A stretch of 42,601 nt of DNA from Caldalkalibacillus salinus (GCF_016745835.1 NZ_JAERVL010000022.1:1-42601), one strand, 5' to 3'. Numbered from the stretch's first letter, positions 7,328 through 16,031 are shown. Notes: generated by a model not told the origin, from the sequence alone. Program-made: numbers and translations.

Positions 7328-9415
7328 TCATTTGGACTTAAGTTTTTGCTGCAGAAATCCCTCAAATTGATGAGCCATAAAGCGTTTTATCTCTTCGTAG
7401 GTCCCTGCCTGAAAAATTTCGCGTTCCTCCGGTTCAATGAATAACGTAGAGAAATAACTTAGAACCTCCATCTGTTCCTTGGTTACCTGCCTAGGAGAAA
7501 GGAGCAGGACAAGATGTTTTAAAATAATCCTTGTATCATCCATCGCTTTGATGGAGATCTCATTCTCCAACTCAAACATCACAATCGTTGGATCGGTGAC
7601 TGTATCATCCCGCGTATGATAAAGACCGATCGTTGAGGACGGAATACCCAGTCCACCTACTCCCTGCCGCTGTAGCAGGCGTTTGTGTAAACGTTGAGCG
7701 TCAGTCACGAATCCTTTTTGTTGCACATAATGACAAGCTGTCCTTAGCACTTCATCTACGGTTTCTCCCTTAATCCCTTGGATATATTCAAATCTTTTAA
7801 GCAAATCGACGATCGTTGTCGAGTAGATGGACATCCTTAACACGTTATTTTCTGATTGATCCTGTGTCTCTTTTGGATTTGGGAGTGCCTTACTTGGTTC
7901 TACCTTTGTTTTGGTCTGAATCGCCGTTTTGAGCTTGTGTACATCTCGATCTGTGAGAAATGGATTCACAAGAATGATGTCATCTCCTTTATCGGATATC
8001 TCCACAGTGGAAATCATGAGATCATACGATGTGGTATCCAAATCCTGTAACTCAAACATGGACACATTATCGATATGCTGTATACCGGGTATCTCTTTTT
8101 GCAAGCGCATGGCGAGCATTTTGGATGACCCGATGCCACTTGAACAGATCAAGAGGACATGAAGCTTTTGTTTAAGCTTTTCTTGCTCTATCGCAGAGCC
8201 AAAGTGCATGACGAGATATCCAATCTCTTCTTCAGGAATGACAAGAGGGTCGAAAGCGTGTATGACCCCTTCTTTTAGAATATCGTACAAATCTGTGTAT
8301 CGCTGTTGCACACTTGTCAGTAATGGGTTGTGAATACGCATGCCCTGCCGAATTCGGTACAACGCTGGTTCAATATGGGCTAATAGACCTTGGTACAGAG
8401 ACTCATTCTGGGTCAGGTCGATATTGACGCGTTCACTGACATAGCGAATGAGTTGTTCTAATTTTAGATGGATGGTGACATCTTCCGTTATTCTTGTATA
8501 CCGCTCAGTGCCAGGTTTGGCCCCTCTTAACTGCATAGCTAAGAAGATACGTTCATCTTCAAGGGGGGTCATAGCCTCTAGACTTTTGTCTAATTCTCCA
8601 AAAATGGTTGAGGCCACCTGATACTCCATTGACTCCATAACGGTGTCTTTCTCAGTTTCAGGCAAATGCAAATGCTGGTCTTGCGCTTGTCGCCTAAGAC
8701 TAAGGGTTGTTTGAACGATGAGACTCAGATAAGCACTATCCGCCAATGAATAAGGGAGCTGCTTTAGACTATGGTCAAAAACACCTTTGACTTCCTGCAT
8801 TTCATACAAATTCAGCACGCCTATTAAACGTTTGGCCGTTTCACTTGTGAAATTGGGAATGTCTTTGCTGTGCAAGAGATCGAATAGAACTGGCTCTTCA
8901 AAGTGCTGGACGTACAAACTTTCTAGTGCTCTCCGTTTAGATAATTCCTCTCCTTGGAGCGCAATTCCAAATCCCCTACGTCGGATAATCTGTAGGTTGT
9001 ACGGGTGTAACCATGAGGCCACATGATCTAAGTCATGACTCACTGTGGCCGTCGTGACACCTAGTTCATGGGCCAGTCCTATTAGTTTGACGGGCTCCTG
9101 CCTGTCTAACAGGGTTAATAGTAAAAGCTCCTGACGTTCATGAGGCGTATAGTCTTGGTGGGTTGAGCTCCTGATCGCCTCATGTAGCCTTCGTTTGTCC
9201 TGATTTGCCCCCTTGATGCTGAGACCAACCCCTGCCTGTCTGTCAAGATTCAAGTTATATGCATGTAACCGTTGCTCCACACTAGGGAGGTCTCTGTGAA
9301 CGGTGCGTTCACTGACCTCCAAAGCGTTGGACAGTTCACTTACTGTGCTAGGGTGATCTTTCGTGAGCAAGTGGTCGAGTATGAGTCTTTCTCTTGAAGA
9401 CAAGTACATGGTCAT
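7328..9415 (-). CDS. mtlR: Mannitol operon transcriptional activator MtlR
   Basis: MtlR is a PTS-controlled activator of about 695 residues. It has two N-terminal helix-turn-helix segments (for example VSELSNALEVSERTVHRDL, residues 24-42), two PRD domains (conserved His in LLAHIEPALYR and VMHFGSAIE), an EIIB(Gat)-like domain with Cys424 in LLICSSGIGSSK, and an EIIA-like C-terminus. In relatives, phosphorylation of PRD2 by HPr stimulates and phosphorylation by the mannitol PTS inhibits activation. It sits inside the operon, between mtlA and mtlF, as in Geobacillus stearothermophilus. The ribosome site GAGGTGG abuts the ATG at 9424, so I chose the in-frame ATG nine bases on. Confidence 0.94.
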   Translation of the reverse strand: MTMYLSSRERLILDHLLTKDHPSTVSELSNALEVSERTVHRDLPSVEQRLHAYNLNLDRQAGVGLSIKGANQDKRRLHEAIRSSTHQDYTPHERQELLLLTLLDRQEPVKLIGLAHELGVTTATVSHDLDHVASWLHPYNLQIIRRRGFGIALQGEELSKRRALESLYVQHFEEPVLFDLLHSKDIPNFTSETAKRLIGVLNLYEMQEVKGVFDHSLKQLPYSLADSAYLSLIVQTTLSLRRQAQDQHLHLPETEKDTVMESMEYQVASTIFGELDKSLEAMTPLEDERIFLAMQLRGAKPGTERYTRITEDVTIHLKLEQLIRYVSERVNIDLTQNESLYQGLLAHIEPALYRIRQGMRIHNPLLTSVQQRYTDLYDILKEGVIHAFDPLVIPEEEIGYLVMHFGSAIEQEKLKQKLHVLLICSSGIGSSKMLAMRLQKEIPGIQHIDNVSMFELQDLDTTSYDLMISTVEISDKGDDIILVNPFLTDRDVHKLKTAIQTKTKVEPSKALPNPKETQDQSENNVLRMSIYSTTIVDLLKRFEYIQGIKGETVDEVLRTACHYVQQKGFVTDAQRLHKRLLQRQGVGGLGIPSSTIGLYHTRDDTVTDPTIVMFELENEISIKAMDDTRIILKHLVLLLSPRQVTKEQMEVLSYFSTLFIEPEEREIFQAGTYEEIKRFMAHQFEGFLQQKLKSK

Positions 9416-9488
9416 GGTGTTCATCCACCTCTTTTACCGGCTTTATATTATAGGATGCCTAGGGTGTCTCCATTCATGTCATCCATGA

Positions 9489-10991
9489 TTACTCTGACTG
9501 TAATCTTTGTACAAGCTTGTCATACTCTGGGCTATTTAAGAAGTTTTGAACAGAGATATGCTCAGCTTGTGGTACGCGTTGTTTGGCACGATCTGTTAGG
9601 TCTTTGTGCGTCACAACAATATCGGCATCCGCCGGTATTTGGCTAACGGAGGTGTTCGTGACCTCAATGCCTAAGCCAGCTTTTTTCATCTTATCCTTCA
9701 AGATACCGGCTCCCATCGCACTAGAACCCATCCCTGCATCACAAGCAAAGATCACTTTATTCACATCTTCTTTCGCTTTGACTTGTACCTGAGCATCATC
9801 ACTGTCTTGATTCTGAGCGTCTTGAGCTTCATTCAGATCCTGTTGTGCTGTTGTCCCGTTCTGCTCTTCTTTCGTCAGCGCTTGGGACACTCGACTCTTC
9901 TTCCCTTTCATTTCTTCCATCTTTTGCGTGGCACTTGTCATATCGTCGTCCTCAAATTGGCTTCGTTTTAAAATGAGTGCAGAGATAACGAAGGACACAG
10001 CGGTCGCCACTAATACTCCAGCTAGTACACCGATATAGCCACCTCGAGGCGTCATCGCCATTAAAGCGAAGATACTTCCTGGTGAAGGCGTGGCCACAAG
10101 TCCAGCTTGGAACATGGAGAACGTGAAGACCCCACTCATGCCCCCTGCAATGACAGCCACGATCAATAAAGGCTTCATTAGAACATAAGGGAAGTAAATT
10201 TCATGAATGCCTCCGAAGAAATGAATAATCGTTGCCCCAGGTGCAGATTGTTTGGACATGCCCTTTCCGAATAGCATGAACGCGAGTAACACACCTAATC
10301 CTGGTCCTGGGTTTGATTCAAGTAAGAACAGGATGGACTTGCCTGTTTCAGCCGCTTGTTTTACGCCTAAGGGGCTTAAAATCCCGTGGTTAATCGCATT
10401 GTTCAGGAATAATACTTTGGCTGGTTCAATGAAAATACTTGTTAAAGGTAGAAGTCCTACACTAATAATTGCTTCTACTCCTGCAGCGAGACTCTGTGTA
10501 AGCGCCACGACAACCGGTCCCACCCCAATATAGGCAAGGATGGCTAGGGCGGCTCCTAAAATACCCGCAGAAAAGTTATTCACTAGCATTTCAAAGCCTG
10601 AACGAATCTTTCCTTCCACGCGTTTGTCAAAGGCTTTTATGACAAACCCACCGATGGGACCCATGATCATAGCACCGAGAAACATCGGTATATCTGCCCC
10701 TACAATCACACCCATCGTAGCCGTGGCCCCAACGACGCCGCCTCGAAGGTCATAAACGAGTCGTCCACCCGTAAAGCCGATGAGCAATGGTAATAAATAC
10801 GTGATCATCGGACCAACGAGTTCTGCTAAGCCTTCATTGGGCCACCACCCTGTTGGTATAAACAGAGCCGTAATAAGTCCCCAAGCGATAAAAGCCCCAA
10901 TGTTGGGCATAATCATACCGCTTAGATAACTGCCAAAACGCTGTATCTTAGCTTTCCATTCTTTATTGTTTTGCTGCTGCGTTTGTGCCAT
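9489..10991 (-). CDS. mtlA: Mannitol-specific PTS enzyme IICB
   Basis: This 500-residue membrane protein imports and phosphorylates mannitol. An EIIC domain with multiple membrane helices covers roughly residues 15-340 ([17 protein letters not shown] near the start; [17 protein letters not shown] contains the conserved GGIHE-type loop). A charged, Gln- and Asp-rich linker follows, then an EIIB domain with its phosphorylated Cys at about 417 in [13 protein letters not shown]. No EIIA domain is fused; that function comes from the separate MtlF. A GGGGGAG ribosome site precedes the ATG. It is the first gene of mtlA-mtlR-mtlF-mtlD. Confidence 0.96.
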   Translation of the reverse strand: MAQTQQQNNKEWKAKIQRFGSYLSGMIMPNIGAFIAWGLITALFIPTGWWPNEGLAELVGPMITYLLPLLIGFTGGRLVYDLRGGVVGATATMGVIVGADIPMFLGAMIMGPIGGFVIKAFDKRVEGKIRSGFEMLVNNFSAGILGAALAILAYIGVGPVVVALTQSLAAGVEAIISVGLLPLTSIFIEPAKVLFLNNAINHGILSPLGVKQAAETGKSILFLLESNPGPGLGVLLAFMLFGKGMSKQSAPGATIIHFFGGIHEIYFPYVLMKPLLIVAVIAGGMSGVFTFSMFQAGLVATPSPGSIFALMAMTPRGGYIGVLAGVLVATAVSFVISALILKRSQFEDDDMTSATQKMEEMKGKKSRVSQALTKEEQNGTTAQQDLNEAQDAQNQDSDDAQVQVKAKEDVNKVIFACDAGMGSSAMGAGILKDKMKKAGLGIEVTNTSVSQIPADADIVVTHKDLTDRAKQRVPQAEHISVQNFLNSPEYDKLVQRLQSE

Positions 10992-11282
10992 TATAGCTCC
11001 CCCTTTTTTCTCTCTAAATCAACTTCTGCAAGTATGACGCATCGTGTGCATGTTTGTGCACCATCTTGCCCATCTTGCCCTTAATTCCATAGTAAAAGGG
11101 GAACGGCCATATCTCAAGGAAATGAAAACGCATTCTCGTCAGAGCGCTCACTGACATTTGTTAATATGGAAAAAGTTTTCTGTGTCGAATGGGTATGGGT
11201 TAGTCAAGGGTATTAGAATAAACGCATTGATTCGCAGCGATTAGGAAGGAAAGGGGGCTCAAACATTGCAGGTCTAGCATCT
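10992..11282 (-). promoter_or_regulatory. Mannitol operon control region
   Basis: No gene is seen here. On the minus strand TGAAAACGCATTCT (plus-strand coordinates 11123-11136) resembles a CcpA cre site with two deviations. A weak promoter is possible with -10 TATTAA (11161-11166) and a poor -35 that overlaps TCGACACA (11181-11188), one base off a half of the published MtlR operator TTGNCACA. A poor -35 overlapped by an activator half-site would fit MtlR-dependent activation. All of this is inference from short matches. Confidence 0.35.
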
Positions 11283-11313
11283 AAAAAAGCACAATCCTAC
11301 ACGGATTATGCTT
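11283..11313 (-). terminator. Terminator overlapping EamA stop codon
   Basis: AAGCACAATCC pairs with GGATTATGCTT with one internal mismatch and a five-base loop. On the minus strand it is followed by six T residues. The hairpin includes the TAA stop of the transporter gene. Confidence 0.85.
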
Positions 11314-12232
11314 CACAATCGCTTTTAGCATGCGTATCGGCCCTGCTATCAGCTTTATTCGTGTTTGTTCCCGTCTTAGGCGTACGTTCAAAAGACAACA
11401 AACCTAATCCTAAAAAGAGAAGAAAAATGCCACCCCAGGCTAGAAGGGTGAGGACTTCCCCAACAATGAACACCCCAAGCATGGCGGCCGTTAATGGCTC
11501 AGCCAAGGCCAGCGTCACTGCCGTAGAAGCCGGAACGCCTAACAAACCTTTTGAAAACAGAAGATAAGCCACAGCAGTAGCGAAAACGCCCAAGTGTAAG
11601 GCTACCGCAATACCCTGTCCTTGCAGCACCCAGCTAAGGTCAAACAAGAATAATAAAGGGGAGAGTATGATGGCACTAAGTGTAAATACCACGGCTACGG
11701 CTGCCTCCGGTGGATGGTGTTCAATCAGTTGCTTGTTCATAAAAGTATATACGGCAAAAGACAACCCAGCGCCTAATGCCAATAGTACGCCTAGAGGAGA
11801 GACACTCACGTCCTGTTCAGTGGTGAATAACAATAGACACCCTATAATGGCTAGCACCGTCGCTAACCACCATTTTTTATCGGGCACCCGTCCCTTAAAC
11901 AACCACTCTAGTACGCCAGCCAGTATCGGAGCACTGCCAATCCCTACAACGGTACCAATAGCGACACCTGTCACAGCCACCGCTGAAAAAAAGAACGGCT
12001 GGTAAGCAGCCATACTGATCGCCGCTATGCCCGTGGCCGAGAGGGGCCAGCCCTTTAAATTTAAATGTCCCTGTATGTACACGAGTACGAGCAAGACGAG
12101 GCCACCGACAGCCAAACGCATGGCGCCGACGGCTACAGGATGTGCTTCTGGCACAAACGTCTGAGCCGTACCTGTCGTCCCCCACAACATGGCGGCAAAT
12201 AAAACGAGTAATACAGATAGATAATGTTTCAC
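11306..12232 (-). CDS. EamA/DMT-family transporter
   Basis: This 308-residue integral membrane protein has about ten predicted helices arranged as two EamA repeats, each of five. The first repeat begins LLVLFAAMLWGTTGTAQTF and the second includes ALGAGLSFAVYTFMNKQLI; the C-terminus LLAWGGIFLLFLGLGLLSF ends the last helix before a charged tail. Members export or import metabolites such as amino acids or drugs; the substrate cannot be told. The start is GTG at 12232 with a GGGGGGAGAGGGG ribosome site. It is transcribed alone, with its own terminator. Confidence 0.85.
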   Translation of the reverse strand: MKHYLSVLLVLFAAMLWGTTGTAQTFVPEAHPVAVGAMRLAVGGLVLLVLVYIQGHLNLKGWPLSATGIAAISMAAYQPFFFSAVAVTGVAIGTVVGIGSAPILAGVLEWLFKGRVPDKKWWLATVLAIIGCLLLFTTEQDVSVSPLGVLLALGAGLSFAVYTFMNKQLIEHHPPEAAVAVVFTLSAIILSPLLFLFDLSWVLQGQGIAVALHLGVFATAVAYLLFSKGLLGVPASTAVTLALAEPLTAAMLGVFIVGEVLTLLAWGGIFLLFLGLGLLSFERTPKTGTNTNKADSRADTHAKSDCEA

Positions 12233-12425
12233 TTTACCCCTCTCCCCCCTGTACGGTTCATTTCTTTCCGCTTATGACAACCCCTTATAGACAATCCGCA
12301 GCAAAACGACAGACTCAATACCGATGAGATCACAATGACGTCCTATTTACCACTTTTATTGTTGATCATGTCTGACACTTTCTAAGGATTATATCATAAA
12401 TGAGAGAGGTTACCGACATGTTTTA

Positions 12426-12509
12426 CTATAGTCTTCTTCCCTCTTCAATTTCTTTCTGTAGTTGTTCAGCTTCATCTTTTGTGATGTCTCTATCTCTCCA
12501 CAGTACCAC
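12426..12509 (-). CDS. Small ORF, 27 residues, unknown function
   Basis: A GTG-started ORF encodes VLWRDRDITKDEAEQLQKEI followed by EEGRRL. The ribosome site AAAGGAGGG lies seven bases before the GTG, about as good as any in the window. The predicted peptide is highly charged and likely a single amphipathic helix. It is divergent from the helix-turn-helix gene at 12599 and is the only gene seen in the 366 bases between 12232 and 12599. I do not recognise it; it may be a real micro-protein or a chance reading frame. Confidence 0.45.
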   Translation of the reverse strand: MVLWRDRDITKDEAEQLQKEIEEGRRL

Positions 12510-12598
12510 GAAAAAGCCCTCCTTTCGTGTTCGAATAATTGAACGTATTTCCGCATAATATGTTGTATCTAACAAAAATGTGTGCGGGGTGAATCCAA

Positions 12599-13036
12599 AT
12601 GGCATCAGAGAAGGTCACGTTACAAATTGAACTGCAACAGGACACATACCATAAAATCCTGAAATTACTCCATGTCCAATCATATATCTTAAAAACGGAT
12701 GACAATGTGACACCGGAGGATTTTTGCAAGGCGTCGATCAGTCATTTGTTAAAAATTTTACTTAATAGCCCTACGCCTGAAATAAAACAGCATGTCCAAC
12801 AGTACCTGCCCCTGACCAGTGATCTTCCTCTCAAGAATCGTTTTGCAACCTACGTTGATCAACTGGGAATATCGCGGAATCGCTTGGCGAAACAATTGGG
12901 CATCAGTAAAGGCACTTTAAGTGGGATCTTGTCCAACAAACACCAACCTTCATTGGATGTGTTCATTAAGCTTTATATACTCCTAGGTTGTCCAGATTTT
13001 AACGATATATTATATCGCGAGGGGGAGACAGAATGA
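12599..13036 (+). CDS. XRE-family helix-turn-helix regulator
   Basis: The 145-residue protein has a C-terminal Cro/CI-type helix-turn-helix (about residues 80-135): RFATYVDQLGISRNRLAKQL, GISKGTLSGILSNKHQPSLD, then a helix ending in GCPDF. The first 75 residues are helical and charged and resemble no domain I know. GGGGTGA lies seven bases before the ATG. TGTT (12561-12564) and AACA (12571-12574) form a small inverted repeat just upstream that could be its own operator. Its stop overlaps the start of a 46-codon ORF, and a pilin-like gene follows, so it probably regulates or belongs to that small group. Confidence 0.8.
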   Translation: MASEKVTLQIELQQDTYHKILKLLHVQSYILKTDDNVTPEDFCKASISHLLKILLNSPTPEIKQHVQQYLPLTSDLPLKNRFATYVDQLGISRNRLAKQLGISKGTLSGILSNKHQPSLDVFIKLYILLGCPDFNDILYREGETE

Positions 13037-13173
13037 TGATCGATCGTGTCGGTAAGCCCATAGGTATCGTAAGGCTGCTTAAGATTAGGGACAAACTGTT
13101 CGGAGTTTTGATCACTTTTTTGTTCAAAACGTTGGTCATAGGACAAACTTCCCCTGACATATATTGGTCTTAA
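13033..13173 (+). CDS. Small translationally coupled ORF, 46 residues
   Basis: The ORF begins ATGATG, with its first ATG overlapping the TGA of the regulator gene by four bases, and has a strong GGGGGAG site five bases upstream. It encodes a basic N-terminus (MMIDRVGKPIGIVRLLKIRD) and a hydrophobic stretch KLFGVLITFLFKTLVIG that could be one membrane helix or an amphipathic helix. It ends at TAA 13171-13173, 35 bases before the next gene. The coupling and ribosome site argue that it is translated. I do not recognise the family; a small membrane peptide is the simplest description. Confidence 0.5.
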   Translation: MMIDRVGKPIGIVRLLKIRDKLFGVLITFLFKTLVIGQTSPDIYWS

Positions 13174-13208
13174 GAAAGCAACTTCAGCCCAGAAAGTAGG
13201 TGAACGTG

Positions 13209-13760
13209 ATGCTTAACCGAACGAAGACCATCAGTTTAAGGCGTTTTTTAAGGGTTAGGAATGGTCCAGAAGATAAACGTTCTTATCACATCCAACGTCT
13301 GTTTAACATCCAACGTCGATTCATTTCTAGCTTCTCCAAGGGACGGGAGTGCCATACATCGCCTCAACGTCCCAGATTTAGCACATTCATGCAGGCCTTG
13401 ACTATCATCATTTCACTGTTTGTGATGATCGCTGCGACGATAAGTATGACAATGCCCGCTCATGCCACTGAGCAATGGGTCCCTTCCGCTACAGATCAGA
13501 AGGCTGGAGACATCCTGCCAGCGGAGTTACACACAAGGTTTGGTGATATGCAAATGTTAGGGCTCTCTCTCACATCTTCATTAGCCATACTGTGTCTCAT
13601 GCTCGCAGGCGCATTTCGAATGTTTGGCATGCATGGTCAAGCGGACGTCTGGACGCAAGATATTCTAAAAGGATTATTACAGGTCATCGGTGCGCCCATC
13701 TTGGTGGGCTTATTAATCACTTTCTCCCAAATCATATCCTCATTCACCTCAACGCTATAA
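13209..13760 (+). CDS. Secreted two-helix membrane protein, VirB2/TrbC pilin-like
   Basis: From the ATG at 13209 (AGGTGA five bases upstream; a GTG at 13200 is in frame) the protein has 183 residues. About 60 basic, Arg-rich residues precede a signal peptide core ALTIIISLFVMIAATISM, with a likely cleavage after AHA. The mature part has a short polar stretch and two hydrophobic helices (LGLSLTSSLAILCLMLAGAF and LLQVIGAPILVGLLITFSQI) joined by a short loop. Signal peptide plus two helices is the plan of VirB2/TrbC conjugative pilins, but no other secretion genes are nearby and I cannot confirm homology. The long basic N-terminus is odd; translation might start later. Confidence 0.6.
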   Translation: MLNRTKTISLRRFLRVRNGPEDKRSYHIQRLFNIQRRFISSFSKGRECHTSPQRPRFSTFMQALTIIISLFVMIAATISMTMPAHATEQWVPSATDQKAGDILPAELHTRFGDMQMLGLSLTSSLAILCLMLAGAFRMFGMHGQADVWTQDILKGLLQVIGAPILVGLLITFSQIISSFTSTL

Positions 13761-13785
13761 ACAAACAATCACTCACTTGTCAACA

Positions 13786-13820
13786 AAGGGCACCCCATGC
13801 GGTGTCCTTGTTTAGGTTTA
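13786..13820 (+). terminator. Terminator after pilin-like gene
   Basis: AAGGGCACC pairs with GGTGTCCTT (nine pairs, one G-T) around a six-base loop, followed by a T-rich but not pure tract. Confidence 0.6.
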
Positions 13821-13981
13821 AAATATTTACAGAGGGGTTCTATCCATATAGGAGATAGGTCTGCTCAGTGGCTAAGACTTAAAGTATCCGTACATTAAAA
13901 CCAATCGAGCTTTTAATGTTGCCTTAATCATGATTAAATGTTGGTAAATAGATACGATGAACAGAGAGGAGTTGTACATTT

Positions 13982-14359
13982 ATGTACGAAGGCATCCATC
14001 ACGTTTCGTTGCTGGTCACAGACATCAAACGGGCTAAGCATTTCTACGGACATATACTGGGGATGAAGGAGAGTCCTGCACGACCTGACTTCGATTTTCC
14101 AGGGGCTTGGTATGATCTCGGTCATACTCAAATTCATCTTATTGTGCATGAGAAAGGTAAAACGTTACGTGGCACCACTGAGCTCGATACTCGAGATGGT
14201 CATTTGGCGATACGTGTCAATGACATAGAGGCGCTGATTACGACATTAAAATCACACAACGTTGAGCTGCTAGACAAACCAGATAATGCGACTGAGTGGC
14301 ACCAAGTGTTTGTCACTGATCCTGATGGCAACCTCATTGAGTTTAATGCCGTAAAATGA
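13982..14359 (+). CDS. VOC-family (glyoxalase/dioxygenase-fold) protein
   Basis: This 125-residue single-domain protein has the vicinal-oxygen-chelate layout: GIHHVSLLVTDIKRAKHFYG at the start, GHLAIRVNDIEALITTL in the middle and VTDPDGNLIEFN at the end. The His of IHH, a His in TQIHLIVHE or DGHLAI and the Glu of LIEF are candidate metal ligands. Members range from glyoxalase I to fosfomycin resistance and extradiol dioxygenases; nothing here decides. GAGGAG precedes the ATG. It is separated from the next operon by phased repeats and probably transcribed alone. Confidence 0.85.
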   Translation: MYEGIHHVSLLVTDIKRAKHFYGHILGMKESPARPDFDFPGAWYDLGHTQIHLIVHEKGKTLRGTTELDTRDGHLAIRVNDIEALITTLKSHNVELLDKPDNATEWHQVFVTDPDGNLIEFNAVK

Positions 14360-14367
14360 AAAATTGC

Positions 14368-14402
14368 CACTGACGCTCACTGGGTTTCACTGACTTTCAC
14401 TG
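14368..14402 (+). repeat. Four CACTG repeats with exact 10-bp period
   Basis: CACTG begins at 14368, 14378, 14388 and 14398. The last copy runs into an inverted repeat ACTGAAC/GTTCAGT with a seven-base loop. The repeats lie about 60-100 bases upstream of the extended -10 element at 14460 and could be an activator site on one face of the helix. Confidence 0.6.
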
Positions 14403-14459
14403 AACGGGCTGAGTTCAGTTGCTCGCCTCTCACGGACTTTGGCTCTGATTAAAAGTGCA

Positions 14460-14468
14460 TGGTAAGAT
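14460..14468 (+). promoter_or_regulatory. Possible extended -10 promoter
   Basis: TGGTAAGAT fits an extended -10 element. No good -35 box is visible, which is common at activator-dependent promoters. It would drive the amidohydrolase/Rieske pair. Confidence 0.4.
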
Positions 14469-14536
14469 GTGGTTAAAACGGCTAATGACACTGATCATAA
14501 AAATGACAGATAGTGATATAAAGGAGGTTTGACGTC

Positions 14537-15655
14537 ATGGCAGTTACATCTTATCAAGCGGAACAGAAATCTAACCAAAAGAAGCTCAATCTCATCGATA
14601 CCGACATACACGAACGGGTCATGTATGAAGATCTACTCGCTTACTTAGATCAACCCTATCGCCGGTATATTACGGACTGTCACTGGCTACAGGAAAAACA
14701 CATGCCCTATACCCAACCGGCTGTCGCTGGTGTGGATCGGGCCGATGCTATCGTCCCTGACGGTCGACCGGCTGGAAGTGACCTAAGCTTCATGCAGGAG
14801 CAACTCTTAGATGCTTGTGGGCACCAAGCAGGCATCTTAACAGGTGCTTTGGACCCTTCTCCGTCCTCCATGCATGGCTGGTATGAAATGGCTACAGCAT
14901 TGGCCACGGCGTATAATGACTGGCAGATCGAAAACTGGCTGGAAAAGGATGAACGCTTATACGGCTCCGTTCATATCGCAGCTCAAGACCCTCAAGCGGC
15001 CGTACGGGAAATAGAACGTGTGGGGTCACACCCTAAAATGGTACAAGTCTTGTTACCCATCGATGATATCATGTGGGGCGACCCGTATTATCATCCCATT
15101 TTCGAAGCGGCTCAGCGACATGATTTGATGATCGGGATGCACCACAATGAACCTCCCGTGTATTATGGCAAGTGGCCGAGATATTTCATCGAGTGGCATA
15201 CGTTGATACCAACGGCTCACATGAACCAAGTAACTAATATGGTGTTTAACGGGGTGTTTGAGAAGTTTGAGGGTCTAAAACTGATGATGATTGAAGGTGG
15301 CTTCACGTATGTGCCTTTTCTCATGCGTAAAATGGACCAGCAGTATAAGGATTTACGTCATGAGGTTCCGTGGGTTAAACGAATGCCAAGTGACACCATT
15401 CGAGAGCATATTTGCTTTACCACTCAACCCCTTGAAGAAATGAACAAGAAAACGTTTCTAGAGGTCTTAGATCAAATGGGAACAGATGACATTGTTTCTT
15501 TCTCAACGGATTACCCTCATTGGGACTACGATTCTCCATTTGAAGCGTTGCCTCCTAATCTAGACGCTAATTTGCAACGCAAACTATTTTACGAGAACGC
15601 CCTACGATTCTACCCTAAGCTCAAAGGGTTGGCGGGAGGTGTGTCTCATGAATAA
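14537..15655 (+). CDS. Amidohydrolase-2 (ACMSD-like) TIM-barrel metal hydrolase
   Basis: The 372-residue protein belongs to the Amidohydro_2 family, which includes decarboxylases and hydrolases of aromatic and related acids such as ACMSD. Visible marks are the first strand LIDTDIHERV, the middle IGMHHNEP with candidate metal His, and the C-terminal FSTDYPHWD with the conserved Asp. The usual first HxH is only half present (HER), so the metal site may be altered. An AAGGAGG ribosome site precedes the ATG. Its 3' end overlaps the Rieske gene by eight bases, so the two are coupled and likely act together. The substrate is unknown. Confidence 0.85.
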   Translation: MAVTSYQAEQKSNQKKLNLIDTDIHERVMYEDLLAYLDQPYRRYITDCHWLQEKHMPYTQPAVAGVDRADAIVPDGRPAGSDLSFMQEQLLDACGHQAGILTGALDPSPSSMHGWYEMATALATAYNDWQIENWLEKDERLYGSVHIAAQDPQAAVREIERVGSHPKMVQVLLPIDDIMWGDPYYHPIFEAAQRHDLMIGMHHNEPPVYYGKWPRYFIEWHTLIPTAHMNQVTNMVFNGVFEKFEGLKLMMIEGGFTYVPFLMRKMDQQYKDLRHEVPWVKRMPSDTIREHICFTTQPLEEMNKKTFLEVLDQMGTDDIVSFSTDYPHWDYDSPFEALPPNLDANLQRKLFYENALRFYPKLKGLAGGVSHE

Positions 15656-16031
15656 GAACGCACTCGCAGATACAAAAAGAGAGGTCGTGTGCCATCAGGA
15701 TGATCTGCAACCGGGTCAGATGCTAGAGTATACGTTCGGCCGGCATCCCGTCGTGGTGTGTCGTGCTGAGGATGGCCGATTCTTCGCTTTCCTCAATCGA
15801 TGCATACACCAGGGCGCACCGTTGTCCAAGGGTAAGTTATGTGGGGCCACAGCTCCGACCTCGAATATCGGAGAGTATCGTTTTGAGAAAGAAGGAGACA
15901 TCCTTCGCTGCCCTTGGCACGGAAGAGAATTTGATATTAAGAACAGTGGCTGTATGCTCGCTCAGCCTAAGTACAAGCTCAAGTCATTCAAGGTCACTGT
16001 AGAGGATGAACATGTCGTCATTTATCGTTAG
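15648..16031 (+). CDS. Rieske [2Fe-2S] ferredoxin-like protein
   Basis: This 127-residue protein carries both halves of the Rieske site: Cys52-x-His54 (RCIHQGAPLS) and Cys88-x2-His91 (LRCPWHGREFD). There is no signal peptide or membrane helix, so it is a soluble ferredoxin-type protein. Between the two motifs lies an insert of about 30 residues, longer than the usual spacing, as seen in some soil-bacterium ferredoxins. The ATG at 15648 is chosen because GGAGGTG sits six bases in front; a GTG at 15639 lies inside that site. It overlaps the amidohydrolase stop. No oxygenase subunit or reductase is encoded nearby, so its electron partners are unknown. Confidence 0.9.
   Translation: MNKNALADTKREVVCHQDDLQPGQMLEYTFGRHPVVVCRAEDGRFFAFLNRCIHQGAPLSKGKLCGATAPTSNIGEYRFEKEGDILRCPWHGREFDIKNSGCMLAQPKYKLKSFKVTVEDEHVVIYR

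Noticed and set aside
11667-12005. 112-codon plus-strand frame inside the EamA gene
   Set aside because: It is an antisense shadow of a membrane protein gene with ten clear helices.
12490-12729. 79-codon minus-strand frame opposite the XRE gene
   Set aside because: It overlaps the well-supported regulator gene and its promoter region, has no ribosome site and shows no family resemblance. Only the separate 27-codon frame at 12426-12509 has a good site.
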